Assembly (NCBI GenBank): GCA_002725475.1
Contig: PBPH01000106.1
Span: 1 to 8,379 of the forward strand
Reading direction: 5' to 3'
Source: Methanobacteriota archaeon
GTDB lineage: Archaea; Thermoplasmatota; Poseidoniia; Poseidoniales; Thalassarchaeaceae
Length of the DNA stretch: 8,379 bases
In this document: positions 1 through 5,095 of the stretch, in pieces
Layout: the number at the start of each line of letters is the position of its first letter
Numbering within the stretch: position 1 is the first letter of the stretch
The notes under the pieces: model-generated
Database searches by the model: none
What the model was told of the DNA's origin: nothing
What the model saw: only the letters and a program-made list of their open reading frames with translations
Translations under genes and position numbers: made by a program

Positions 1-302
1 ACAGGTAATGCTACGGTGGCGTGATATAGCGCACCTGTAGGCATAATTCCAAGATCATGCACTGATACACCTGAAGATGTAAGCCCTTTGATAAAAGCAG
101 AATGAAGAGCTGGCCCTGATTCTCTGATATCACGAGCTACTGCAAGTGAATCACAATCAAGGAATGTGGCCAATGCGCGTCCAAGACGGTAAGCAAAATC
201 CGGAGTAAGCGGGTCTCCCGCAATTCCTCTAATATCGTACGCTTTGAAAGCGGCGGCTGACTTCTTTCGATCAAGCCCCATCGGCCACCCCACGCTCTCC
301 AT
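1..302 (-). CDS. Phosphomannomutase/phosphoglucomutase, N-terminal part (partial, runs off left edge)
   Basis: Reading the minus strand gives an open frame with no stop to the window edge. It carries FKAYDIRGI near the start and AVARDIRESGP about 30 residues later, the opening signature of alpha-D-phosphohexomutases (ManB/AlgC/PGM family), which interconvert hexose 6- and 1-phosphates to supply sugar nucleotides for glycans. Only about the first 100 residues are present. The phosphoserine loop, metal-binding and sugar-binding domains lie outside the window, so substrate preference cannot be judged. Two in-frame ATGs compete, at 302 and at 281. I prefer 302 because a TATA-like TTTTAGCA on the minus strand (324-331) is centred about 26 nt upstream, which suits leaderless transcription; starting at 281 would remove seven residues. 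The gene follows ridA on the same strand after a gap of about 47 bases. Confidence 0.88.
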   Translation of the reverse strand, partial: MESVGWPMGLDRKKSAAAFKAYDIRGIAGDPLTPDFAYRLGRALATFLDCDSLAVARDIRESGPALHSAFIKGLTSSGVSVHDLGIMPTGALYHATVALP

Positions 303-349
303 AATCTCGCCCGCCCCCTCTTTTGCTAAAAGTGGCTCTGTTGTGAGTG

Positions 350-727
350 CTAGCAACATTTCCTATCAATCGCTTGAACAACAATTTCGACTTTAGCACC
401 CCGCGGCAATGCCGAGACCTCAAATGCGGCTCTAGCAGGGGGGATTTCAATACCTTGAAGCCAAGAGGAATAAACATCGTTCATTTCAGCAAAATCATCA
501 ATATTTTCCAATAAGACTTGAGCAAAACAGATATCGTTCTTGTTTACTCCTGCAGCATCAAGTAACGAATCTATTTTTTCAAGGCTAGCTGCAGTTTGAG
601 ATGCGGTATCTTCTCCAGCTTCTGGTGCTATCTGTCCCGCTAACCACACGACTCCATTTGCCTTTACTCCTGGTGAATAAGGTCCGTATGTCTTACCACC
701 CTCTACCTCAATGCGTTTCTTTGCCAT
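350..727 (-). CDS. ridA: RidA/YjgF/YER057c family enamine/imine deaminase
   Basis: The 125-residue product matches the small, single-domain RidA family (usually 120-130 residues), trimeric cytosolic proteins that hydrolyse reactive 2-aminoacrylate and other enamine/imine intermediates released by PLP enzymes. Visible family signatures are GPYSPGVKANG (15-25), the LAGQI strand (29-33), and PPARAAFEVSALPRGAKVEI (96-115). Arg99 aligns with the substrate-carboxylate-binding arginine (Arg105 of E. coli RidA) and Glu114 with the conserved glutamate that positions water, so an active deaminase is likely. The protein ends in two consecutive cysteines (RKCC). The ATG at 727 has no obvious Shine-Dalgarno site; a weak TTAA-centred box about 27 nt upstream (753-756) could indicate a leaderless message. 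It lies head-to-head with the DUF354 gene and just upstream of the phosphohexomutase gene. Confidence 0.93.
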   Translation of the reverse strand: MAKKRIEVEGGKTYGPYSPGVKANGVVWLAGQIAPEAGEDTASQTAASLEKIDSLLDAAGVNKNDICFAQVLLENIDDFAEMNDVYSSWLQGIEIPPARAAFEVSALPRGAKVEIVVQAIDRKCC

Positions 728-782
728 GTTACTGGGAAGTCATGGCGAGCCATTAACCGTTCTTTTCATGACCCTAGTAACA
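727..782. repeat. Imperfect inverted repeat in the divergent ridA / DUF354 intergenic region
   Basis: The arm TGTTACT at 727-733 is the reverse complement of AGTAACA at 776-782. The pairing continues with GGG (734-736) against CCC (772-774), leaving one bulged T at 775. The arms bracket nearly the whole gap between two divergent starts, so this could be an operator or a coincidence; only position and symmetry support it. Confidence 0.3.
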
Positions 783-793
783 AACCGATAGTT

Positions 794-1816
794 ATGGGGG
801 GCGGTCCAACCTGCTGGGTTCTTGACCATCCAGCACATTTACAACTCTTTCAATCATTCATTCAAGATGGCAGCCCAGTAGATATTATAATCGCCACAAA
901 TAGGTTTGAAGTTGATTCAATGCTATCCTCTCAAAACTGCCCACTTCCGGAACGACATATAGTAAGGGTTTCTAGGCCAGTGGGGAGTAAAATAATACCA
1001 ATTCAGCGTGAAATCAGGGCATTTAAGCGATTAAGGAAAGTCACATCTATTCTAAAGCGCCGCCGTTTGACTGGGAAACCAATTGAGAAAATCATTAGTA
1101 AAGGAGCGCCTCTAGAACTTAGAGCGGCTAAGAAAGCAAAAATTGAGAGGCGAATTTATCTGACAGATACCGAGGTAAATCACCTAGCCCATAGGCACGC
1201 TTTATCCGCAGCTACAGAAGTTATTTTGTCAGCAAATTGGAGAGAACATTTGGATGGCGGTTTCTACGCTGCTTGTAGGGAACAAGGTATCAAAGTTCAT
1301 CAGTTGGAAGGAGAACTTCCTCATGTCTATCTTAAACAACCTGAAACGTTGAGATATCCGAAAGAAGAAAATGTTCCAAGAATATTTTATCGAGCACTAT
1401 TGGGTGGTGGAATTCACGATAAGCAAGAATTAGTTTCAGCGTCTCCTTTAATCCCGGATTTGGGTATGGAAGTGATATCCATGACAGAAAATGAATCAAT
1501 CACTGATCCTTGGGGCCTTCCTAGGAAGTTATCCCAGTTTGATGGTGTCCTCTCCGAATCAGTAACTATTGCCCATGAGGCAATTTGTCAAGGAATCCCA
1601 ACCCTTCTTGTGTCTAAGGCTCAAAGGGGATTTCTTGACGCATATCTTGGTTCAGGATTGTTGTTCCGAATTGATTCTACTGTTAAGGGCCCTACATTGA
1701 ATCAAGAGGTTGCCGCTTGGAGAGAGGCGGTACAAATGAGAAGACGTGGTGGTGGTATTGCTGTAGGTTGGAGCAATTGTTGGTCAAAACTGAATCGAAT
1801 CATCAACTCCAGTTGA
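794..1816 (+). CDS. DUF354 family protein, GT-B glycosyltransferase-like
   Basis: This 340-residue soluble protein resembles DUF354, an archaeal and bacterial family with the GT-B fold of UDP-GlcNAc 2-epimerases and MurG-type glycosyltransferases. Matching elements are an N-terminal strand-loop with DHPAHLQLFQSFI (11-23); a DTE motif (125-127) followed by a segment ending in the strand VILSA (143-147), like the family's 'DTE...AD.ii.P' region; and a C-terminal donor-site-like segment with SESVTIAHEAICQGIPTLL (254-272), then FLDAYLGSGLLFR (280-292). The usual GGGG before the EA helix is replaced here by SESVT. Residues 70-120 form a very basic stretch. No transmembrane segment or signal peptide is visible. 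Substrate is unknown; cell-surface or lipid-linked glycan synthesis is an inference from the fold. ATG 794 is the first possible ATG in frame and no good Shine-Dalgarno precedes it. msrA follows after 47 bases. Confidence 0.7.
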   Translation: MGGGPTCWVLDHPAHLQLFQSFIQDGSPVDIIIATNRFEVDSMLSSQNCPLPERHIVRVSRPVGSKIIPIQREIRAFKRLRKVTSILKRRRLTGKPIEKIISKGAPLELRAAKKAKIERRIYLTDTEVNHLAHRHALSAATEVILSANWREHLDGGFYAACREQGIKVHQLEGELPHVYLKQPETLRYPKEENVPRIFYRALLGGGIHDKQELVSASPLIPDLGMEVISMTENESITDPWGLPRKLSQFDGVLSESVTIAHEAICQGIPTLLVSKAQRGFLDAYLGSGLLFRIDSTVKGPTLNQEVAAWREAVQMRRRGGGIAVGWSNCWSKLNRIINSS

Positions 1817-1863
1817 AATTGTCCTATTTATTCCGAGTGATTGATAGTGTTTGTCGAGTTGCT

Positions 1864-2391
1864 ATGGGTATGAGAAGCATCGTTCTAGGTGGTGGCTGCT
1901 TTTGGTGTGTCGAGGGTGCCTTGAAAGGATTAAGAGGAATCGATAGTATTGTTCCCGGATATTCTGGTGGTCATATTGAGAATCCTACGTACGAACAGGT
2001 TTGTGGGAAAAAAACAGGGCACGCAGAGGTGGTTAGAGTAATTTTCAACCCCGAAGTTATAGACACGTTCACTCTTCTTGAGGTGTTCTTAACATGTCAC
2101 GATCCCACTCAATTAAACAGACAGGGTAATGACATTGGGCCACAATATCGTAGCGTAATTTTCTATTCCGATGAAAGACAAAAATTAGATGCAGAATCGG
2201 TTTTATCAAAAATTTCTTCCTTATTTTCTAATCCAATAGTTACTGAGGTTAGTCCTCTAATCAATTTCTTTCCTGCAGAGGATTATCATCACGATTACTT
2301 CACCAATAACCCTCGAAACCCATACTGCATAACTGTAGTATCACCTAAAATTTCGAAGACTAGAGCCAAGTTTTCCAATCTTTACGACTAG
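1864..2391 (+). CDS. msrA: Peptide methionine-S-sulfoxide reductase MsrA
   Basis: MsrA reduces the S-epimer of methionine sulfoxide in proteins and free methionine, using thioredoxin or a similar donor in the cytosol. The catalytic signature GGGCFWCVE is present, with nucleophilic Cys12 and a second cysteine at position 15. The other family blocks are in order: PGYSGGHIENPTYEQVC (31-47), TGHAEVV (51-57), HDPTQLNRQGNDIGPQYRS (79-97), and PAEDYHHDYF before a C-terminal PYC. Candidate recycling cysteines are Cys15, Cys47, Cys78 and the C-terminal Cys. The 175-residue length is normal for a bare MsrA domain without an MsrB fusion. The frame is open far upstream into the DUF354 gene, but that portion has no family similarity; the start is ATG 1864 or, equally plausibly, ATG 1870 two codons later. 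It may be co-transcribed with the DUF354 gene. Confidence 0.95.
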   Translation: MGMRSIVLGGGCFWCVEGALKGLRGIDSIVPGYSGGHIENPTYEQVCGKKTGHAEVVRVIFNPEVIDTFTLLEVFLTCHDPTQLNRQGNDIGPQYRSVIFYSDERQKLDAESVLSKISSLFSNPIVTEVSPLINFFPAEDYHHDYFTNNPRNPYCITVVSPKISKTRAKFSNLYD

Positions 2392-2406
2392 ACTCAAAAA
2401 CAGTCT
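2390..2406. terminator. Small hairpin between convergent msrA and LURP-one-like genes
   Basis: AGACT (2390-2394) and AGTCT (2402-2406) form a 5-bp stem around the 7-base loop CAAAAAC, starting inside the msrA stop codon and lying between two convergent stops. The sequence TGTTTA follows on the plus strand. It could help end transcription in both directions, but the stem is short and has no clean T-run. Confidence 0.25.
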
Positions 2407-2409
2407 TGT

Positions 2410-2973
2410 TTATCCTTGCCTTCCTTCGATTGCTGAACTTAGAAGTGCTACAGCAGCAATCACTCTTCGGTCCAGCGGATGCCCTTGTGGTATCATAACA
2501 TCAGTCTTTTTGATGAACGGATTAAATCTCTGATTCATCATTATATCATGCTGGCCTTGAACGCTGAAATGATATTTGGCAGGTATTAGCGGAACGAACC
2601 GTCTTAGGATTGCAATGCTATCCTCAACAAATTCAGCATACTCGTTTCCATTAACATCAAGAATTTTCCATGTGTCTTTGAAAATTGACTTGAGACCCTT
2701 CCTTCTAGCAGCCCCTAGATTTTCACCAGTTGTCATATCTACAATATCATAAGTTGCTCCAAAATCAATGACACTTCTTGCTTTAATGGAAATTAATGGA
2801 TGAGCGCACGACTCATCTGAGTATAGGACAATATCTTCCTTTAATTTGAAACGTTTTTGTTTTGAATAAGCAACAACTTGATCATTCAAATCTTTGAACC
2901 AAAAAGCACCACCAAAAATTCTCCAAAATTTGGTCTGAATATAATATCTGTCCATAGCAAATAACTGTGTCAT
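2410..2973 (-). CDS. LURP-one-related / tubby C-terminal-like protein (DUF567-type)
   Basis: The 187-residue product looks like the LURP-one-related (LOR) family, whose 12-stranded barrel around a central helix is shared with Tubby and phospholipid scramblases. Supporting pattern: an N-terminal strand with a Y-I-Q-T-K-F-W start (11-17), a repeating 'modified residue of a substrate'-like strand pattern (FWFKDLNDQVVAYSKQK, 24-40; TYDIVDMTTGENLGAARRKG, 74-93; WKILDVNGNEYAEFVEDS, 102-119), and a closing hydrophobic helix RRVIAAVALLSSAIEGRQ (169-186), typical of the core helix. Function of prokaryotic members is largely unknown; membrane or lipid interaction is an inference from the fold. There is no signal peptide. 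The start at ATG 2973 is supported by a TATA-like box about 26 nt upstream; Met7 is an alternative. Although 34 bases behind the Nudix gene, it probably has its own promoter. Confidence 0.6.
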   Translation of the reverse strand: MTQLFAMDRYYIQTKFWRIFGGAFWFKDLNDQVVAYSKQKRFKLKEDIVLYSDESCAHPLISIKARSVIDFGATYDIVDMTTGENLGAARRKGLKSIFKDTWKILDVNGNEYAEFVEDSIAILRRFVPLIPAKYHFSVQGQHDIMMNQRFNPFIKKTDVMIPQGHPLDRRVIAAVALLSSAIEGRQG

Positions 2974-2995
2974 GGCTATTCCATCAGTTTAATGT

Positions 2996-3003
2996 GTATA
3001 TTT
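2996..3003 (-). promoter_or_regulatory. TATA-like box for the LURP-one-like gene (leaderless start)
   Basis: On the minus strand the sequence AAATATAC is centred about 26-27 nt before ATG 2973 and is preceded by purine-rich AGAAAG, resembling an archaeal BRE. That spacing would put the transcription start on or next to the A of the ATG. The box lies in the 34-base gap behind the Nudix stop codon. Confidence 0.5.
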
Positions 3004-3007
3004 CTTT

Positions 3008-3454
3008 CTAGGCATTATCCTTTAACAATTGTATGATTTCAGCATGGTCTGCCCCCATATTTTCTAATTCGACATTATCTAGTAAAATCCATTCTGCATG
3101 AGCAGCATCATCACCAGCAACAGGGATCTTATCAGAAATCACATTTACAGAATAAAAAATTGTAACAATATGTCCTCTTGGGTCTCTATTTGGATCCCCC
3201 CTAACTGCGATTATGTTTGTCACCTCTCCAAATAAATTACACTCTTCTTGTAATTCTCTAATCACAGCCTCTTCGGGGTCTTCGCCCTCTTCAACAAAAC
3301 CACCCGGGAATGCCCAACAACCTTTCCAAGGTTCTCTACCTCTACGAATTAATAGGACTTCACACCCCTCATCTTCACCCCTCACAGCTACAGCATCAAC
3401 AGTCAATGCGGGATTGTGATAGGTCCCACACGTAGGGCAACGGTCATCTACCAA
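3008..3454 (-). CDS. Nudix hydrolase with N-terminal CxxC motif
   Basis: Nudix enzymes cleave nucleoside diphosphates linked to another moiety. The Nudix box spans residues 52-74: Gly52, Glu58, then RELQEE (66-71), giving the metal-binding Glu67, Glu70 and Glu71. The glycine expected near the end of the box is replaced by Asn73. A short CPTC...H motif (Cys6, Cys9, His13) precedes the domain, like the zinc-ribbon-like lead of ADP-ribose/NADH pyrophosphatase relatives; with a single CxxC visible, metal binding is uncertain. WAFPGGFVEEGE (47-58) fits ADP-ribose pyrophosphatase-type members, but substrate is not determinable. The start must be TTG 3454: a stop codon in the same frame lies two codons upstream, no in-frame ATG precedes the CxxC, and GGAGGG sits 6-7 bases before the TTG, inside the last codons of the cis-prenyltransferase gene. 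Only three bases separate the two genes, so coupled translation is likely. Confidence 0.9.
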   Translation of the reverse strand: MVDDRCPTCGTYHNPALTVDAVAVRGEDEGCEVLLIRRGREPWKGCWAFPGGFVEEGEDPEEAVIRELQEECNLFGEVTNIIAVRGDPNRDPRGHIVTIFYSVNVISDKIPVAGDDAAHAEWILLDNVELENMGADHAEIIQLLKDNA

Positions 3455-3457
3455 AAT

Positions 3458-4327
3458 TTACCCTCCAAATCTTCTCTTCCGTTTTTGATAGGAATCGATT
3501 GCTTCGTAGAGATCGTTTCGACTAAAGGATGGCCAATGAACGTCAGTGAAGTGGAGTTCTGAGTATGCGATTTGCCATAATAAGAAATTTGAAATCCTCT
3601 CTTCCCCACTAGTTCTAATTAACAAATCAGGATCCGGGAGATCAGCGGTGTAAAGCCTCTTGGAAATGGCTTCAGTATTGATTTCATCAAGAGGTAGGTC
3701 CCCGTTAGCATGTTCTTTTGCAACTTCTCTCATTGCATCAACAATCTCCTCTCTGCCGCCATATGCTAAGCAAATAGTAAAGAGAAAATCATCGTAATTA
3801 GAAGTACTTTCTTCCGCCCTGTTAATCGCTTCCTGAACATCCTTTGGGAGCAATTCTAACCTTCCAACAGCTTGCACTTTGACCTTGTAATCATGTATTC
3901 TAGCATCATTGCGAATCTCATCAAAACCATTGATGTAAAGAGAATATAGTTCTGATAATTCCTCGTCTTCTCGTCCCGAAACGTTCTCAGTTGAGAGGGC
4001 ATAAACTGTGAGATAAGGAATTCCTAAGTCGAGAACCCAATCCAAAACCTCCTTGAGTTTATCTTTTCCATGGCGATGCCCAACTTTCTTCTCTAAATCC
4101 TGACTCCAAGCGAATCTTCGATTTCCATCCATAATTATTGAAACATGATTGGGCAAATCCCCCATCTTTAATCGGTCTCTTAGCCGATTTGTCCGAATTC
4201 TATCAGTTCTGGTGATTATACTATAGGCATACCGTGAATTAGCAATGAAGCGTGCAGGACCTCGGATAATTCTCCATTTAAGGAGCCATTTTGCCGTAGC
4301 ATCCAACCCTCGCCCAATTCTTCCCAT
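3458..4327 (-). CDS. uppS: Isoprenyl diphosphate synthase, cis-prenyltransferase (UppS family)
   Basis: This enzyme condenses isopentenyl diphosphate onto an allylic primer in cis, making the long polyprenyl diphosphate that becomes the lipid carrier for glycans (dolichol-type in archaea, undecaprenol in bacteria). All family blocks are present: IIMDGNRRFA (64-73) with catalytic Asp67, GHRHG (83-87), TVYALSTEN (107-115), CLAYGGREEI (186-195) and the C-terminal DLLIRTSGEERISNFLLWQ (234-252) followed by AYSELHF. Its 289 residues exceed the bacterial ~250 because of a basic, weakly amphipathic N-terminal extension of about 57 residues, consistent with membrane association and with archaeal homologues. 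The start at ATG 4327 is backed by GAGGTGA five bases upstream, complementary to the archaeal 16S 3' end; Met55 is a poorer alternative. It is the first gene of a coupled pair with the Nudix gene and lies 117 bases behind the HAD gene. Confidence 0.95.
   Translation of the reverse strand: MGRIGRGLDATAKWLLKWRIIRGPARFIANSRYAYSIITRTDRIRTNRLRDRLKMGDLPNHVSIIMDGNRRFAWSQDLEKKVGHRHGKDKLKEVLDWVLDLGIPYLTVYALSTENVSGREDEELSELYSLYINGFDEIRNDARIHDYKVKVQAVGRLELLPKDVQEAINRAEESTSNYDDFLFTICLAYGGREEIVDAMREVAKEHANGDLPLDEINTEAISKRLYTADLPDPDLLIRTSGEERISNFLLWQIAYSELHFTDVHWPSFSRNDLYEAIDSYQKRKRRFGG
3459..3471 (-). promoter_or_regulatory. Shine-Dalgarno site GGAGGG for the Nudix TTG start, embedded in the end of uppS
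   Basis: The minus strand reads GGAGGGTAAATTTTG. GGA GGG are the two terminal glycine codons of the cis-prenyltransferase and TAA is its stop; the TTG start of the Nudix gene follows three bases later. The spacing from GGAGG to TTG is 7 bases, close to ideal, and it decides the unusual start. Confidence 0.65.
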
Positions 4328-4332
4328 TTATT

Positions 4333-4339
4333 CACCTCG
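4333..4339 (-). promoter_or_regulatory. Shine-Dalgarno site GAGGTGA for uppS
   Basis: Minus-strand GAGGTGAATAAATG: the GAGGTGA stretch is complementary to the archaeal anti-Shine-Dalgarno tail and sits about five bases before ATG 4327. It supports the long N-terminal form of the protein and implies a 5' leader on this transcript. Confidence 0.6.
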
Positions 4340-4341
4340 TT

Positions 4342-4355
4342 ACACCAATTAGTGT
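4342..4355. repeat. Near-palindrome in the uppS leader
   Basis: Plus-strand ACACCAATTAGTGT is a 14-base near-palindrome centred on AATT, with a single mismatched pair. It lies immediately upstream of the uppS Shine-Dalgarno site, a position where a bound repressor or a folded leader could control expression. No trans factor is suggested by the window. Confidence 0.3.
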
Positions 4356-4405
4356 CCTCGCCGGTGGGGGGGAGGGAGACATCTTTCTTCATGCCTGCCC
4401 CAGCA

Positions 4406-4413
4406 AGATATTA
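4406..4413 (-). promoter_or_regulatory. Possible TATA-like box for the uppS-Nudix transcript
   Basis: TAATATCT on the minus strand lies just beyond the poly-T run. If used, it would start transcription near 4383 and give a leader of about 55 bases containing the near-palindrome and the Shine-Dalgarno site. The match is weak and other positions are possible. Confidence 0.25.
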
Positions 4414-4426
4414 CCTATTTCAAGTC

Positions 4427-4433
4427 AAAAAAA
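4427..4433 (-). terminator. Poly-T terminator downstream of the HAD gene
   Basis: The minus strand carries seven T residues 12 bases beyond the HAD stop codon, in an AT-rich context (GATTATTTTTTTGAC). T-runs on the non-template strand are sufficient for intrinsic termination by archaeal RNA polymerase. Its location separates the HAD transcript from uppS, so these neighbours are probably not one operon. Confidence 0.5.
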
Positions 4434-4444
4434 TAATCGAATCT

Positions 4445-4996
4445 TTAATCAAAGATTAAATTAGCAGTTTTTTCTATTTTTTTCCTAACAGAACGAGGTG
4501 CATTTACGACGATGATTTCACCAGCATCTGGCCAAACTGCTAAGTCCGATTTTGAGTTTCCAGCATAACCAAAACCTTTCGCTCCATAACGTTCAACCAA
4601 TGCTGCTGCTTTGTTGGCAGCAGCAAGGTTTGGACCAGTGCCTGAAGCCATAACATCATCGAATAAACCCACGTGCTCGGCAATAATTTTGGCAACTGAA
4701 TGAGTTGAGGCTGTGCATAATACAATTTCCTCTCGTTTCTCTCTTTCTTCCTTTAGCCAAGAAAGAAATTCTTCATGATAGGTTAGTTCAGCGGGATCAA
4801 ATTTTAATTTACTAGCGAGTTGTAGTTTCCAAATCGTTCTTTTTCCAGTAATTTCTTTGAAAATTGCCCATGGGATTAACCATGGCCGCCAAAAAAGAAC
4901 ACGCTTCACTGTGACCCAGCTCATGTCCGTTAAGATTAGCGTACCGTCCAAATCAACGGCCAAGGGTAGGGGTTTTGCCACTTCACTCACAGTCAT
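4445..4996 (-). CDS. Stand-alone HAD-superfamily phosphatase of the HAD-UbiA type
   Basis: The 183-residue product has HAD motif I DLDGT (Asp15, Asp17), motif II in VLCTAST (Thr95), a motif III lysine near residue 129 (NKAAAL) and motif IV GNSKSD, where the first acidic residue is Asn147 and Asp151 is kept. The pattern PLAVDLDGTLILTD, the RPWLIPW segment, YHEEFLSWLKEER and GFGYAGNSKSDLAVW closely follow the N-terminal HAD half of proteins in which this domain is fused to a UbiA-type membrane prenyltransferase. Here the frame ends without any membrane domain, so it is the phosphatase alone. A lipid-phosphate or sugar-phosphate substrate is inferred from that relationship and from the neighbouring cis-prenyltransferase. 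I prefer ATG 4996, preceded by GGGGGCGAG, over an upstream TTG at 5020. A poly-T run follows the gene. Confidence 0.82.
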   Translation of the reverse strand: MTVSEVAKPLPLAVDLDGTLILTDMSWVTVKRVLFWRPWLIPWAIFKEITGKRTIWKLQLASKLKFDPAELTYHEEFLSWLKEEREKREEIVLCTASTHSVAKIIAEHVGLFDDVMASGTGPNLAAANKAAALVERYGAKGFGYAGNSKSDLAVWPDAGEIIVVNAPRSVRKKIEKTANLIFD

Positions 4997-5062
4997 CTCG
5001 CCCCCATCATGGACTGTCAATGCTTCGCTTAACTGTCATGTAATAGCAGTAGAAGCAAAGGC

Positions 5063-5087
5063 GGTTAACCCCTGCCGGTAGCAGGGG
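5063..5087. promoter_or_regulatory. Palindrome plus hairpin in the divergent HAD / pseudokinase-like intergenic region
   Basis: GGTTAACC (5063-5070) is a perfect 8-base palindrome that overlaps a perfect 7-bp hairpin: CCCCTGC (5069-5075), loop CGGTA, GCAGGGG (5081-5087). The hairpin ends eight bases before ATG 5096. Its TTAA core is about 29 nt before that ATG, so it could double as a weak TATA element. Operator or leader hairpin is inferred from symmetry and position only. Confidence 0.4.
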
Positions 5088-5095
5088 CGACACTT

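Noticed and set aside
271..477. 68-residue minus-strand frame overlapping ridA and the phosphohexomutase start
   Set aside because: It overlaps most of the ridA 3' half in another frame, has no family features, and merely spans the intergenic region.
1717..1863. 49-codon upstream extension of MsrA
   Set aside because: It overlaps the end of the DUF354 gene by 100 bases, has no MsrA similarity, and family members start a few residues before GCFWC.
3213..3419. 68-residue plus-strand frame
   Set aside because: Antisense shadow of the Nudix gene; low-complexity Ser/Pro composition and no promoter or ribosome site.
4363..4378. G-rich run as a possible G-quadruplex
   Set aside because: There are not four separated runs of three or more G; one long run plus a single GGG does not meet a quadruplex pattern.
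4540..4725. 61-residue minus-strand frame inside the HAD gene
   Set aside because: Same-strand frame shadow of a well-supported HAD gene.
4857..5081. 74-residue plus-strand frame
   Set aside because: Antisense to the 5' end of the HAD gene and without recognisable features.
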